From contig CAXKVR010000044.1 of the NCBI GenBank assembly GCA_964058845.1, positions 248,001 to 312,000 of the forward strand: a stretch of 64,000 bases of DNA, given 5' to 3'. How positions within the stretch are numbered: the first letter of the stretch is position 1; the number at the start of each line of letters is the position of its first letter. The position numbers were made by a program, and so were the translations under genes. Below are positions 1 through 12,188 of this stretch, in pieces. Source of the DNA: Carex sylvatica (lineage: Eukaryota; Streptophyta; Magnoliopsida; Poales; Cyperaceae). The notes beneath the pieces were generated by a model. The model saw only the letters and a program-made list of their open reading frames with translations, was not told where the DNA came from and ran no database searches.

Positions 1-335
1 GGATTTTCCGAATCAGCGTTGTACGGCCCGTACAGAATCCCGTACGGACCGTATGCCTGGGCTTTGTCTTGGAGACTTTGTGCCTCTGTTGTGGATCCTT
101 CTGTGTGGTTGGGCAGAACTTGTACGGTCCGTACAGAATATCATACGGGCCGTATGAAAAGTAGTCAGATGCAGTTTTTCACCCTTTTTTCTGCAAAATA
201 CCAAACAAAGCATAGCAGTACCATATTTCATCGAAATACAAGTAAATAGTCCACATTCATAGGCTTTAAAGCACAGGTTTCAATGTAAATTAGGGCCATA
301 ATTTAGATATAATATGGAGATATCACCCAACCAGA
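1..335. repeat. CCGTAC-motif-rich sequence upstream of the recognised LTR
   Basis: Two similar blocks (21-56 and 120-156) each hold a pair of inverted motifs of the form TACGG-N-CCGTA about 20 bases apart. The block at 120-156 aligns loosely with 5742-5782 in front of the 3' LTR copy, so this stretch may be the outer part of the 5' LTR. The rest (160-335) has no partner in the 3' copy. No credible coding sequence is present. Confidence 0.5.
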
Positions 336-1642
336 ACAATGCTGAAATTTTAGCATCTGAACTTAAAACAGTCATAGATTTTGACTCGTAGCTCTGTTTT
401 GAGCGTATGACCACTTTTCAGAAAGCTTGCGAGAAGATCTACAATCTACACAAAAGACAAGCATTTTCAGATATTCTGACACGGACCGTGTCAATTCCGA
501 CACGGGTTGTGTCAGACAAAATATGGCAGGAAATCTAGAATTTTGGAAAGAAGTCTGAAGGAAGGAAAGTCGGTCTGGTGACCATATAAGTGAGATTTCT
601 TGCACTAGGAGAGGTATCTGAGCATACAGGAGCTAACCCTAGGTGACTTCTTGGCGGTTGACTTGGAGGCGAAGTAGAGAGGAGGAAAACGCAAAATTTC
701 CGACGATTCTTCTTTGTATTTTCAGGTTTTGTCATGAATTGTCTTTCTTACTCTTGTTTTGCTGTTTCTAGAATGATGTTTAAGTAAATTTTTAGTTTCT
801 AGGGTTATGATGTAGTAAAATACTTTGTTTACTTGCTATTTATTTGATTATGTGTTGATTCTTGTGTTTACTTGCTTGAGTATTATTTTAATTGCTTTTT
901 TAAAATTGATTGATTATTATTTGGTTTGACCACTAGATGAGACCTAATCTATAAGGTATTGTGTCCAATTTGATCTTTCAACCATACTAGTATTTGAGGT
1001 GGGTTCACAAACCTAGAGGTAGAACTAATTAGTAGCCGAGAGATGAACTTTTCATACATCGAGAGATGGTGAATATCTTTAGTAAGCCAAACAAGTGACT
1101 TAGGTAATTCAAACCAATAAACAAAAATTTAGGTAATTCAAACCACTTTCTGATAACTACCTTTAGTAAATTGCAATTCTGTTATCAAGTTTATTAAGCC
1201 AACAAACGAGCGTTGAGGTTTAGAAACATCAGGTCGATCAGTTTACCCTACATAAGTCAATCGGTGCAGAAATCATATAACAGCTGTATTTACCCAAAGC
1301 TAACACGGACTGTGTCAATTCCAACACGGGTCGTGTCAGCCGAGAGACAGAGTTGCAGATGAGTCAGAAACCCTGGAAACCTTTTTAAACCAATTTAAAT
1401 TACTAGTTATTTCTTATTACTGTTGTCAGAATATAAAATAATCAAATCAACTTTTCACACACTTCTAGTCTTTCAATTAATTTAGGTTAAGTCTAGTTTA
1501 AATTTGAACTGTCCCTTGGATCGATACCTTATCATACTACCCGATAGGATTGTGCACTTGCAATCCGATTCGAAAAGTGTACCAAGGTTTAAAAGGTACA
1601 GTTTACTGTACTGAAACTTTGTTATATATTTTTGGTATAACA
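336..1642 (+). repeat. 5' LTR of the Athila-like element
   Basis: Aligns along its length with 5796-7089, with scattered substitutions and small indels; both copies end in GGTATAACA. It contains two inverted pairs of the CACGGACCGTG type (479-515 and 1313-1341). A possible promoter, CCATATAAG, lies at about 580-590, followed by a purine-rich leader near 665-690. The divergence between the two copies indicates an old insertion. Confidence 0.75.
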
Positions 1643-1648
1643 AGTTTT

Positions 1649-1662
1649 TGGCACCGTTGCCG
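1649..1662 (+). other. Primer-binding site of the Athila-like element
   Basis: TGGCACCGTTGCCG lies a few bases after the end of the 5' LTR. It is one base away from the TGGCGCCGTTGCCGG sequence typical of Athila elements. Confidence 0.65.
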
Positions 1663-1926
1663 ATGACAACATTCATATTTTTTCTAGATTTTTGCTTATT
1701 TTATTTTAAATTCTAGATTTTACTTTGTATCTTTTCTTTTCTTTTTCTCTCTCTAAAGAATACGCTAAAATTCGTCCCACCTCCAAAGGGCGATTACCAT
1801 CTGAGGAGCAAAGAGCAATTATCTGACACTGACCGTATTGATTTTCACACGGACCGTACAGCTCCTCCAGACACCACTGTTCCTGCACAACCACCTCTGC
1901 ACTCAGTCCATCCGAGCAGAGCAGAG

Positions 1927-2982
1927 ATGAGTACCCACACGAATGATAGAGACAAGGATGAGGACTTCAATGATGCCTATTCTGATAATGACATGGCTGA
2001 CTTCGTGCCAAGGACTTTGCGAGAATTCAACGTGCCAAGAGCTGGAGATGTGAGGGGAGCAATCAGGCTACCGAGGATCGTTGGGTAACAACCAAACTTC
2101 AATCCGAGTGTTATTAACATAGTGTAACAGAACACATTCCATGGCTTGGATCATGAGGACTCACACGTCCAACTCCAAATTTTTCTCGAATGTTGCACAA
2201 TCATCAAGACCAAAGGGCAATTGCGGTCTGCGGATTATATTAAACTGGCTTTATTTCCTTTCACACTTAGGGATAAGGCAAAGAAATGGTTGGGATCACT
2301 ACCACGAGATTCAATAAATACCTGGAGGAAATTATTTGAATTGTTTTTAACTAGGTTTTTCCCTCACAAAAGATCTGCCAAGGTAAGAACCCAACTGACC
2401 AGCTTTAGGAAAAGGTCTGATGAACCCCTGAACAAAGCCTGGGAAAGATTTAGGGAGTTGCAGTATTCTTGTCTACACCATGGTATCCCTGAATGGTTGT
2501 TGATCCAAACTTTTTATGATGGTTTAACTAATAGCACTCGCACATCTGTTGATGCTGTTGTAGGTGGAGCCTTGATGGACAGAGGAGCGCAAGATGCCAT
2601 GGACTTGATTGATAACATGGCAACAAACCAACAGTGGTCTGGCCACGATAATTCCTGACCTCGAGGAGGCGACCGATTCGAAGTTGATCAGATCACTGCG
2701 CTGTCTACCAAGCTAGATGTCATGCAGAAAGCTTTCGATAAGATGAGTGTCAAGTCAGTTGGCAACCATCGACCACAACCACCATCTTGTGCCATGTGTA
2801 GGGAGGGACATTCATATGAACATTGCCCACTAGCGCAAAGGGATGAGGAACTTGAGCAGGTAAACTATCTCAACAATGAATCATTCCATTTCTCGAGACC
2901 ACAATTCAACAATTCCCCGAGCAGCAACAACAACCAAGGTTTCTACCATAATTCTTCTTTTACCAACTCGAACAATCGATAA
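1927..2982 (+). pseudogene. gag remnant of the Athila-like element
   Basis: Gag is the structural polyprotein that packages retroelement RNA in cytoplasmic particles. A start at 1927 opens an acidic leader, broken by stops near 2086 and 2125. The longest open piece (2146-2658, 170 codons) is a retrotransposon gag core: LFPFTLRDKAKKWLGSLP, the WRKLFELFLTRFFP segment, the AWERFRELQYSCLHHGIPEW segment and the TFYDGL/GGALM signature are all recognisable. Further down, CAMCREGHSYEHC is a CX2CX4HX4C zinc knuckle (about 2794-2830). Stops at 2656 and 2980 separate the pieces. Similarity to the Athila gag is clear; the reading frame is not functional. Confidence 0.82.
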
Positions 2983-3021
2983 TTTCAATCCGGTCCTCCC
3001 AAGTCATATATCGCTCCCGCT

Positions 3022-4261
3022 ATGAGTGATTTTATGCATGAGGAAGGGAAGATGAACCAGATGATGTTCGAGCAACTGCAATCAATGAATGCTCAACTGG
3101 CCACTCAAAGGAAGGGATGGGAAACACAATTGAGTCAACAAGCTGCCTCTGTACAACCTCAACCTGGAAGGCTGCCTAGTCAACCAGAGGTCAATCCCAG
3201 AGGAGAGGTCAAGGCCATCACACTACAAAGTGGGACTCATTATCAAGGACCAGCCATTCCAATAGACCAGATTGCCAAACACGCGCCTCGTGTTGAGCCG
3301 ACGCGCCCCGTGTCACCACTTGAAGAAGAACACCCTGGTTGTCTCGAGTCGACTCGACCAACAGTCAGCATCGAAAGTGCTACCGATGCGCCCAGCATTA
3401 AAAGGACCTAACAGTCAGGGCAGAAAGAGGGCCCAAAAACCACCATCATACTGGTCGCCTGCACCCTTTCCTCAGAGGCTAGCTGAGTCCAGACTTAACG
3501 AGCAATTTGCCAAGTTTTTCCAAGAACTTAAGCAACTGCACATCACCATTCCATTCATCGATGCCTTGACCCAAATACCATCTTACGCAAAGTTTCTCAA
3601 GGACATCCTCACGAACAAGCGCAGCTTGGGGGCACATGAGAAGGTGAAACTCATAGAGCAATGCAGCGCAATCTTTAGTAGCAAGCTCCCGCCTAAACTA
3701 GAGGACACTGGTAAATTCTCCATTCCTTACAAAATCAAGAAAACTACCATCAAACGAGCTCTATGTGACTTAAGGGCGAGCGTAAGTCTCATGTCACACA
3801 CCATCTTTGAGCGCATGAGAGTAGGTGACCTCAAACCTACAGGCATGACTCTACAACTTGTTGATTCTTCTATCAGGGTACCACTTGGCATAGTGGAGGA
3901 TTTGCTAGTTCTGGTCGGTAAGTTCTATGTACCCGTTGATTTTGTGGTGATGGAGATGGAGGAGGACAAGAAAATCCCAATCATTCTAGGACGATCATTT
4001 TTAAAGACAGCTCGAAGACTCATTGACATGGAGAATGAGACTCTAACTTTGCAGATTGGAGATGAGAAAGTGGAGTTTAATCTCAATCGAGCTATAAAGT
4101 GCCCATATAAAATAGAAACATGCTGCGCAATCAATGTGGTAGATCGATCGGCCAAGGAACAATCTTGTAAGCAATATGGCAGTTTATTTAAAGATTATCC
4201 TGATTATTTGGCTGATCCACAGGTGCAGAAAGAAGTTCTAGAGAATATGTGTGCAGCATAA
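3022..4261 (+). pseudogene. gag tail and aspartic protease remnant (Athila-like)
   Basis: The first open piece (3022-3411) is a glutamine- and proline-rich gag tail. A second overlapping frame (3272-4261, 329 codons) continues into the pre-protease helix region (PFIDALTQIPSYAKFLKDIL) and a retropepsin-like domain. The catalytic stretch near 3762-3795 reads CDLRASVSLM where the family has DLGAS, so the glycine after the catalytic aspartate is lost. The later FVVMEMEEDKKIPIILGRSF segment is the usual ILGRPFL block. The switch of frame between 3272 and 3411 is a frameshift. A dead relic. Confidence 0.8.
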
Positions 4262-4436
4262 GCAAAATTTGATAGTATGAAGGAACTCTCACATGGGCCG
4301 GATGGATTTCATTTGGGCCGTATCCCATAATTTGAGGGCCTGGAGACTAGAGGACGTGGGTCAGATGAAGCTGATGCGAGGGTTTTACACGGGTCGAGTA
4401 CACCCGACGCGGGCCGCGTCAAAGCCCAAACAGAAC

Positions 4437-4696
4437 CACCGACTCTTGAGCTCAAGTCTCTTTCAGCTAACCCCAGGTATGAGTTCCTAGACCCGAATAA
4501 ATCTTGTCCTGTGATTTTAAATGCAGACCTCGACCAGGATCACAACTTCATATTCTTTGAGGATTTAAAAGCTCTACAAATGGTGATTCGAGGTATTGTA
4601 ATGGAAGCTCAGCAAACTGTAATTGAGGACTTGATCGAGAAGGTGACAGGCACAAAACTAGCCACATGTGAGCTCAGGACTTTACCAACTGATTAA
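4437..4696 (+). pseudogene. pol fragment just before a missing reverse transcriptase
   Basis: From 4437 one frame reads PTLELKSLSANPRYEFLDPN, the block that comes directly before the reverse transcriptase in Athila-type polyproteins (usually ELKPLP..L.Y.FLG). The expected RT then does not follow; the frame runs into an unrelated 50-codon stretch and stops at 4696. This marks the left breakpoint of the internal deletion that removed RT, RNase H and integrase. Confidence 0.6.
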
Positions 4697-4839
4697 CACA
4701 CGGTCCATGCACCTTAGAAGTGGGCGCTCTGCCCAGATCCATGACCCACCTTCCACCAACCGTTGAGGCGCCCCCACTTCACCCCTCACTCCATGTCTGG
4801 TTAGTTTTCATATTTTCTTCTATTATTTTTTTGTGTGAA

Positions 4840-4881
4840 TTCAAGCATTGAGGACAATGCTTCATTCAAGTTTAGGGGGGT
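4840..4881 (+). other. Conserved Athila 3' motif with G-rich tract
   Basis: The stretch AGCATTGAGGACAATGCTTC followed by GTTTAGGGGGGT matches a block usually seen after the pol/env region of Athila elements. It resembles a polypurine tract but lies about 0.9 kb before the recognised 3' LTR. Confidence 0.5.
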
Positions 4882-5795
4882 AAAATAGAAGAACAATGTA
4901 TCTGCATTTAGGACATGTTTAGTTTTCAAAAATTTGCATTTTTAGGTGGAAAACTTTCGTGAATTGCTTGAATCAGGGATTGTTGTGAAATTTTTTGGTG
5001 ATAATTAGGATGACCCCGAATTAATTGGAACTAACCCCATATTTTACCATGCCTTAGATGAGATTGTTTTGAAAACTTGAAAAGATCAAAACTTGAATCA
5101 TGTCAAAAAAGCATTTTGAAACTGAATTGTGCCTTTAAAAATAGGAAAATGAGATTTTAAACAATTGAAAGATTGGGATATCCATTGGTATGGGATAATA
5201 CTAGTGGATGTGTGTATTCATGATATATGCAAATGAAAAAGAAAGAAAAATTTATTTTGAAAAGACGGAGAAAATAAGAGTATTGGCAATAAGTCCTTAG
5301 GGGCGCCTTTGAGCTCGTCTCCCAATTTTAGAAAAAAAAGTATCGGTACAATCCATCTGGATGCCTTTAAGCTCGATAAAAATCAAAAGACTTTTGCATA
5401 TATCAACACACGAAGTCCGCGACTTTCTAACCTAAGCTTGTTTCAAGCTTGGGGTGGGCAAAAAAGAAAAAAATCACCACAAACAAGGGCATTATTTCAG
5501 AAGAAAGGTGAAATATTGATAAATTTAAGTAATTAGTCTTTACAAATATCAAAGCATCTCAGAATTTGAAGTTTGATTGGTCAATTTTGTGGGGTGAATC
5601 AAAATTGGTTAAGGAAAAGTCCAAATTGTTGTCAAAGTGATTCTCGAGGTTCCTGATAATAGTAATATGGTACAGCTGCAAGTTTGTTCTTACCTTGTAG
5701 GAATCAGATGAAATCGAGGAGAAATATGGATTTGAGAAGTTCTGACACAGGCCGTACAACATCTTGTCCGGGCCGTATCAGCCTCGACTCGACCA
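4882..5795. other. Non-coding 3' region of the Athila-like element
   Basis: No supported gene. The stretch is AT-rich with short open frames only. Its last 55 bases (5742-5782) hold CCGTAC-type motifs that resemble those at 120-156, so this end may belong to the LTR. Confidence 0.5.
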
Positions 5796-7089
5796 GAACA
5801 ATGCTGAAATTTCAGCATTCAAACTTAAAACAGTCATAGATTTTAACTCGTAGCTCTGTTTTGAGCGTATGATCACTTTTCAGAAAGCTTGCAAGAAGAT
5901 CTACAATCTGCACAAAATACAAGCATTTTCAGAAATTCTGACACGGACTGTGTCAATTCCGACAGGGGTCGTGTTAGACAAAATCTGACAGAAAATCTGG
6001 AATTTTGGAAAGAAGTCTGGAGGAAGAAAAGTCAGTCTGGGAACTGTATAAGTGGGATTTCTTGCACCAGGAGAGATATCTGAGCATACAGGAGCTAACC
6101 CTAGGCGACTTCTTGGCGGCTGACTTGGAGGTGAAGTAGAGAGGAGGAAAACGCAAGATTTTCGACGATTCTTCTTTGTTTTTTAGATTTTGTCATGAAT
6201 TGTCTGTCTTACTCTTGTTTTGTTATTTCTAGAATGATGTTTGAGTAGATTTTTAGTTTCTAGGGTTATGATGTAGTCGAATACTTTGTTTACTTGCTAG
6301 TTATTTGATTATGTGTTGATTCTTGTGTTTGCTTGCTTGAGTATTATTTTAATTATTTTTCTGAAATTGATTGATTATTATTTGGTTTGATCACTAGATG
6401 AGGCCTCATCTATAAGGTACTATCTCCAATTTGATCTTTCAACCAGACTAGTATTTGAGGTAGGTTCACAAACTGAGAGGTAGAACTAATTAGTAGCCGA
6501 GAGGTGAACTTTTCATACATCAAGAGATGGTGGATACCTTTAGTAAATCAAATAAGTGACTTAGGTAATTCAAACCAATAAACGAGAGTTGAGGTTAGAA
6601 CCCCGAGAGGACTAAATTATAATTCTGTTATCGAGTTTATTAAGCCAACAAACGAGAGTTGAAGTTTACAAACATCAGGTACAATCAGTTTACCCTACAC
6701 AAGTCAATCGGTGCAGAAATCAGATAACAGTTGTATTTACTCAAAGCTAACATGGACCGTGTCAATTCTAACACGGGTCGTGTCAGCCGAGAGATAGAGT
6801 TGCAGATGAGCCAGAAATCCTTGAAACCTTTTTAAACCAAATTAAATTATTAGTTATTTCTTATTACTGTTGTTTGGATATAAAACAACCAAATCAACTT
6901 TTCACACACTTATAATCTTTCAATTAATTTAGGTTAAGTCTAGTTTAAATTTGAACCATCCCTTAGATCGATACCTAATCATACTACCCGATAGGATTGT
7001 GCACTTGCAATCCGATTCGAAAAGTGTACCAAGATTTAAAAGGTACAATTTACTGTACTGAAACTTTGTTATATACTTTTGGTATAACA
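5796..7089 (+). repeat. 3' LTR of the Athila-like element
   Basis: Partner of 336-1642. It keeps the CACGGACTGTG pair at 5939-5976 and the CATGGACCGTG pair at 6750-6786. It ends in GGTATAACA at 7089, after which the similarity to the 5' copy stops. Confidence 0.75.
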
Positions 7090-7985
7090 CTTGAATTGAA
7101 AAGTGCAAGGAGATCTGTGATTAGACCAAAGTCACAACCTTTACTTGACTAGGTCCCTCGATTGATCCTATAGGGTATCCCCATGGTAAGGCAAGATAAT
7201 GCAACATTCGTCTTCAAACGGCGAGACTCCCATGTATACTTTTGTTGATCCAACTATTGGCTTCTTCTGTTAAGATCTCCTCCAATAGTATAGTATTTTT
7301 GTTCTCTCTTTTCCAATCTGGTTAATATAATAGTGACTAAATTTCATGTATGGGCATCACAGTGGCGGCCTAAAATAACAAGCAAAACCGAGAGAGATTG
7401 AACATAAAGTGCAAAAGTAATCAAACGACAACAGACTAAACAATGATCAAACACAAAATATATATCAAAGCATGATGAGTAATAAGTTTTATAGCCTAGC
7501 CCTAAGAAAATATACTTAGCCGCAAAACAGCATGTTTACACTCCTCTTAATAAACTATAAAAGAAAAACACAAAGTAGATCTAAGATATCTTTTTCTTCA
7601 GTCCAGATGGGTATTTATAGGAGTAAAGAGCACTGGCAATGAGTTGGAGTACAATATGAATCAGATCTGGATACAGCTAGAGCAGTTATTCTTCGAAGGG
7701 CGCCTCTAGTTACGATCAATATGAGATGATATGAACCGTCCCCATACAGTGTCGTAGCTGGATTTGGTTCTCCTGGTTCGTAATAGGCTTGACTTGGTAT
7801 TGGTTGATACGGTTCGTAACAGATCCCTATAACCGATGCTGCTCTTTTTCGATTGACCTGATTCTTGTTCCATATTATGTACAATAGCCTCAAAATATGA
7901 TTTATGCGTCAAAACATAAATTCAAGCAATATTAAATTAAACATAAATGTGAAAAAATAAGGTCTTGATCACCCGTAGATTTTCT
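7090..7985. other. Intergenic sequence without recognised features
   Basis: Several short open frames exist on the minus strand near 7615-7912, but they overlap each other and match nothing recognisable. I see no gene, terminal repeat or target-site duplication here. Confidence 0.5.
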
Positions 7986-7987
7986 AT

Positions 7988-8185
7988 TGATAACAATAAT
8001 AACAATAATAACAATAACAACAAGAATAAGCATAAGAAGAATAACAAGAATAAGAATAAGAATAAGAATAAGAAGAATAATAACAATAACAACAATAATA
8101 ATAACAATAATAATAATAATAAGAGAAGAGTTGAAGAGAATAATAATAACAACAATAATAATAATAAGAGAAGAGTTGAAGAGAA
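7988..8185. repeat. Compound trinucleotide microsatellite (AAT/AAC/AAG)
   Basis: A run of AAT, AAC and AAG units. A 19-base unit beginning AGAGAAGAGTTGAAGAG occurs twice (near 8122 and 8166) within it. The long poly-asparagine and poly-leucine frames over this stretch are artefacts of the repeat. 8186-8891 after it holds only AT-rich intergenic DNA. Confidence 0.9.
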
Positions 8186-8891
8186 GAAGGCAAGAAATGT
8201 CTGACAGTAGGACCGACCCATGTTAATTAACTGGAGATATGTTCAAATTTCCCCAAGAGTACTTGAGCCCTGACTTGTTTAAAGAAATAAATTAAGAGTC
8301 CCATACAGTAGAAAATAAAGGTTATACTGGGTCATTGCTGTTGCATGTTCGTCAATTAAAAAAGTTTAGTTAAATTAGCACTGGAAATAAGCCCTTTGTT
8401 TGGCTTGGGTTGTGCTTACCTTTTGACCTTGCTGAAGGTGAGTGTGCGAACACAAACACACCCAGGGTGGATACAGAACTTATGTTAGAGAGGAGCAGGA
8501 ATCCGATTAAAATAGTTTATTGGGTTCAAATTCATTAACTAATTGGATGCTAGATAAAAAAAAACAATCAACATAATAAGAAACAATAAAAATAGTATAC
8601 ATAATAAAAAAATAACAAAATGATATCATTTTACATATTAAAAAACAATAAAGTTAGTTCGAATCTATAAATTTCTATAAATTTTCTATAAAGCAACACA
8701 ATTTCTCGCTAATAGTGTTTTTGGATTATTTTGACAGGTTTTTAGTTTAAGAGAGAGAACAATTTTCAAAGAAGAGCAGAGTGGTACCCGAAAAATACAA
8801 TGGAGAATTCAAAAGATATGGAATAATTATTTAAAAAAAATATGGAATAATTGATCAAAAACATCTGCCTATCAGAAACACGAGCACCGAG

Positions 8892-9455
8892 TCATCTCAT
8901 GCCTTCCTGCGCATCTTGAGGGGCTGGGGATGAAGTCGAGCAGCAGTTTGGGCGAATTTTCTTAAAGATGGTTATCAGAAAGTGGTCGGTAAGCACAAAC
9001 AGCAAAACCGCCACCGCAAGTCCAATTACATAAAAAGAAGTGGAGAGTCTCCTTGCACAACCTGCCGCATAGGCAATCATCAGGCTAACCAAGTCAAGCA
9101 CCATGGTGAAATACATCACTTTGAACCTAGACCGATGATCGGAGACACTCTCATTCATTATAAGTATTATTATTACCAAAGATGCCATGAATGCCGTCCC
9201 ATTGGCATAGAAAAAGGTTGTGTATCGATCTGGAAATTTGTCACGAAGAATTGCAGATCCGGCTTTGCGACCGTTGAGATCGTCTTGCCATAAACCTCCA
9301 GGTGGGCTTAGACCACTTGTATATGTCACGGATGCGGCTAGAACAGCAACCACCATGATTGAATTACGCCTGTCATCAAACCACTTTTTTATGGGGTCAA
9401 GTTCTTCATCGACCGTGTTTGAGTTAGGGCCACTTGGTGGAATTGTTTCATCCAT
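8892..9455 (-). CDS. PGG-domain membrane protein, copy A
   Basis: A single-exon 187-residue protein of the PGG-domain family (PF13962), best known as the C-terminal half of plant ankyrin-repeat membrane proteins; no ankyrin repeats are present. Seen: a short hydrophilic N-terminus, then KKWFDDRRNSIMVVAVLAAS, the defining GLSPPGGLWQDD motif (about residues 49-60), the RYTTFFYANGTAFMASL segment and three further hydrophobic helices, giving four predicted membrane spans. The ATG at 9455 is the first in frame; a TATA-like element lies about 80 bases upstream. Copies at 17.8 and 46.1 kb are close relatives. Family members are often expanded in tandem and some are linked to stress responses; the role here is unknown. 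Confidence 0.85.
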   Translation of the reverse strand: MDETIPPSGPNSNTVDEELDPIKKWFDDRRNSIMVVAVLAASVTYTSGLSPPGGLWQDDLNGRKAGSAILRDKFPDRYTTFFYANGTAFMASLVIIILIMNESVSDHRSRFKVMYFTMVLDLVSLMIAYAAGCARRLSTSFYVIGLAVAVLLFVLTDHFLITIFKKIRPNCCSTSSPAPQDAQEGMR

Positions 9456-9533
9456 TTTTAGCTAATTGGAAGGAATAGGCAGATGGGAAAGAGGAATGAA
9501 GACGGGTTGTTTTCTCTCTTGAGGAATGTTTTT

Positions 9534-9545
9534 GGCTTTATAATA
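9534..9545 (-). promoter_or_regulatory. TATA-like element of PGG copy A
   Basis: On the minus strand this reads TATTATAAAGCC, about 80 bases before the ATG. The same ATTATAAAGCC stands at the same place before copy B, inside otherwise diverged flanks. Confidence 0.45.
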
Positions 9546-11080
9546 TCACTGCTCTGACCTAAATATTTTAAATTTTTTATACAAGTTAACCCAATTTGAC
9601 ATATAAAAATGGTTTTGTTGATTTAAAGATCAGATGTGACATGGGTAATTAAAGAATTCAAAATTCAAATAGATGAGCCATCAACAGATGAACCTTACCC
9701 AAGCTCTCTCCATTCTGGGCCTCTCATCACGACACTAATAGACGCATATAAACACGCCATTGAAATAGATAGTAAAACTGGTTATTCGTGCATTGCGCAT
9801 TGCGAAATCACACATAAGACTCCGCAGAAACACGCCATTAATTTAATCATGATGCCTATGGAACTAATTTGAACTTGGTTACTTGCCTACGGGCTTAACC
9901 TGCAAAAAAAAAAAAAAAAAAAATAAATAAATACTTGAAGTCGTTAATTTTTTTTTTTTTTTTTGTAATTAACTTAACCTTTCCTTAAAGAGGCTTTCAA
10001 TTTTTTGGATTTCATAATTTTTGTTAAGATTCTTGCGACGATTTTTCTTCCTTTACCATATTTGATTATATTACTAATTGTGTTTTTTTTTTTTTTTGAG
10101 GAAATACTAATTGTTAATTTAACTGTTTGTACTCGGTTTTAGATTTTTTGTAGTATTTTTATTTGTTAAGTTAGCAAAATAGTTGTAAGCGGTTCAAGTA
10201 TGTAGAATCACTGATGAGATATTATGTACCAGTGTCTATTTTAGCATTATCATCAATATTGAAGAGTGAAAAAAGTTGTAATAATTTTAGAATCATAATT
10301 GTCATGTCATTTTTTCTTCACTAGCTAATATAAGCTTGATCTATATATGAAATTAGTTGGGATGATATCGCTATCACTTGTTAAAATAATAAAGATATAT
10401 ATATGGTTAGTTAAATATTAAACGCTGCCCCAGTAATTAATGTTCTTGGGTCTGTAGAATAATACAGACTGGCATTAATCATGTACTGCTATAAAATAAT
10501 AACAATAGAATAAAGCAATGTTTGACCTAGCTAGCTTATAGTATTAATTATATATTGTGCTAAAACTTTAAAGTCTCAATCTTAGGTAGTGAAAACCACG
10601 TTTTTATGCTAATAATTGTGAATGGAAATATGTTATGGTTCCATCTCCATCAACAATAATTGAACGAAGCCTGTCTAATTTATAAAAAGAAAAATAATTT
10701 ACTACCTATTGCACCAGGAAAGTGCACCTTTTCTTTTCTCTGTTTTTTTTCTCTATTTTTGTTTTCTCTCTCTTTTTTTTTTTTTTTTTTGCAATCTATA
10801 AAAGTGCACTCAATTGCATGTTTTAAACTCTTTGTTAAAGGGAATTAAATGCATGCAAAACCTGATCATACGTCGAGCTGGACTTCAAACCTAATAATTT
10901 CGAAGTTTTCTTCACATAATTTTGTACAGAACAATAATTTGAGATGAAAGAGCAATCAAAATCAAAATCAAAATTGAATCTTTTCTAAATTGTACATCGA
11001 CCCTGCAGATTTCATTCAATTAAAACTAGAATATAATGCATCTTGAGCATCGATACAAGTGCTAAACGAGGTTGATCAGC
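9546..11080. repeat. Upstream flank of PGG copy A (duplicated segment)
   Basis: Non-coding, AT-rich, with long A and T runs. It matches the flank of copy B in pieces: 9600-10210 with 18590-19207, 10222-10372 with 22588-22976, and 10380-10900 with 26790-27200. Parts also match upstream of the third gene (46780-46980). A shared block near 10590-10640 reads AAAACCACG then TTATGCTAATAATTGT in all three. Confidence 0.75.
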
Positions 11081-11209
11081 AATTTACGGCTGAGCACAAT
11101 AATGGATTTGTCCGACATTTTTATTTATATCCAATATTTAATATATTTTATCACAAATAACCAAAATTTTGAACTTTTAAAAAAAAATACACAAACTACA
11201 AGAATTTCC

Positions 11210-11575
11210 AAAATTAGAACGGGTCTGTCCGGATCGGATGCAGATCGAGTCTAGGTCTGATCCGGGTTTGTTTTTTTTTTTTTTTTTAAACAGTAGATTG
11301 TTTCTGGCCAAAACAGGTATGTTTCTGTTTAGTCCGGTCCGGTCCAGGTTTAGTCCAGTCCAAGCTTAGGGTCTCGGGTTGGTCCGAGTCGGGGTTAGTC
11401 GAGTCGTTGGGGTCGGGTTTTCGAGGGGTCTAGATCAAAAAACCGGTCCAAACCCTTGCTAGTCCCGATTCTAGGGTTGGTTCAGGTCGGTCCGGGGGTC
11501 TAGCTAGGGTCAGGCCGATTCGGGGCGGTCCATAGTTCGGCCGAGTCGGGTCTGACCTGTTTGAATTTTTTCAAT
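11210..11575. repeat. Degenerate GGTCCG/GGTCGG-rich repeat
   Basis: A G+C-rich patch in AT-rich DNA made of imperfect repeats of GGTCCG, GGTTCGG and GGGTC. This composition is typical of the subterminal ends of non-autonomous hAT-type elements, but no clean terminal repeats or target-site duplication were found. Confidence 0.45.
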
Positions 11576-12188
11576 TCGCTAATTTCACGTATACCCCTCA
11601 AATACTTCAAAATTACGTATTTTCCTCTCTAAACTTTAAAATCAAATATTTCCCCTTTAAACTTCAAAAAATCACAAATTTACACATTTTATTTTTTTAT
11701 ATTAAAACATATAAATTACCAATTTTACCCTTTTTTTAAAAGCATAAAAAAATTATAACATGTTTAAAGAAAATGTCGGTCTTATATTTGATTGGTTTTT
11801 GAGGGCACATAATTCAGTTGACGTATACACAGTGACATTTAAGTATGGGAATAAGTTGCGTATGATGGGTTCATATGACAGATCCCATTTATGACTCGTG
11901 TGTGTCACTTAAAGATCTGTGCATACTACTCCAATATATGTGTGCATCACTTCAAGATTCGTGCTAATATAGTGCGAACGGATTTTAAAGAAGATTGGTC
12001 GGTATAGAGGATTCAAATTTGAGTCCAATAGGCGTTTCGTACTTATAATATAGGATAAATGGGTATTTTATAAATTTAAAATGAGTTTTGATATAAAAAA
12101 TAATAAAATTGATAAATTTCTGAGTTTTTGAAATTTAGAAGAGAAAATATGTCATTTTAAAATTTTAAAGAGAGAAATACGTAAGTTT

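Larger units (their letters stand above)
336..7089 (+). mobile_element. Athila-like Ty3/gypsy retrotransposon, internally deleted
   Basis: Two long direct repeats (about 336-1642 and 5796-7089) flank an internal region that begins with a primer-binding-like site and encodes gag and aspartic-protease remnants. The gag core, the CCHC knuckle, the protease neighbourhood and a short block that normally precedes reverse transcriptase all look like the Athila/Tat branch of gypsy. No reverse transcriptase, RNase H or integrase is visible between 4.7 and 5.8 kb, so the element cannot move alone. Several in-frame stops break gag. The outer border of the LTRs is uncertain: similarity in the CCGTAC-rich stretch suggests it may begin as far out as about 120 and 5744, with a roughly 180-base length difference. 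Confidence 0.8.

Noticed and set aside
7937..8226. Long open frames over the trinucleotide repeat
   Set aside because: Poly-Asn, poly-Leu and poly-Tyr translations on both strands are artefacts of the microsatellite.
8982..9293. Plus-strand frames opposite the PGG genes (also 17927-18199 and 46507-46710)
   Set aside because: Shadows of the minus-strand PGG coding sequence; they have no membrane or domain pattern of their own.
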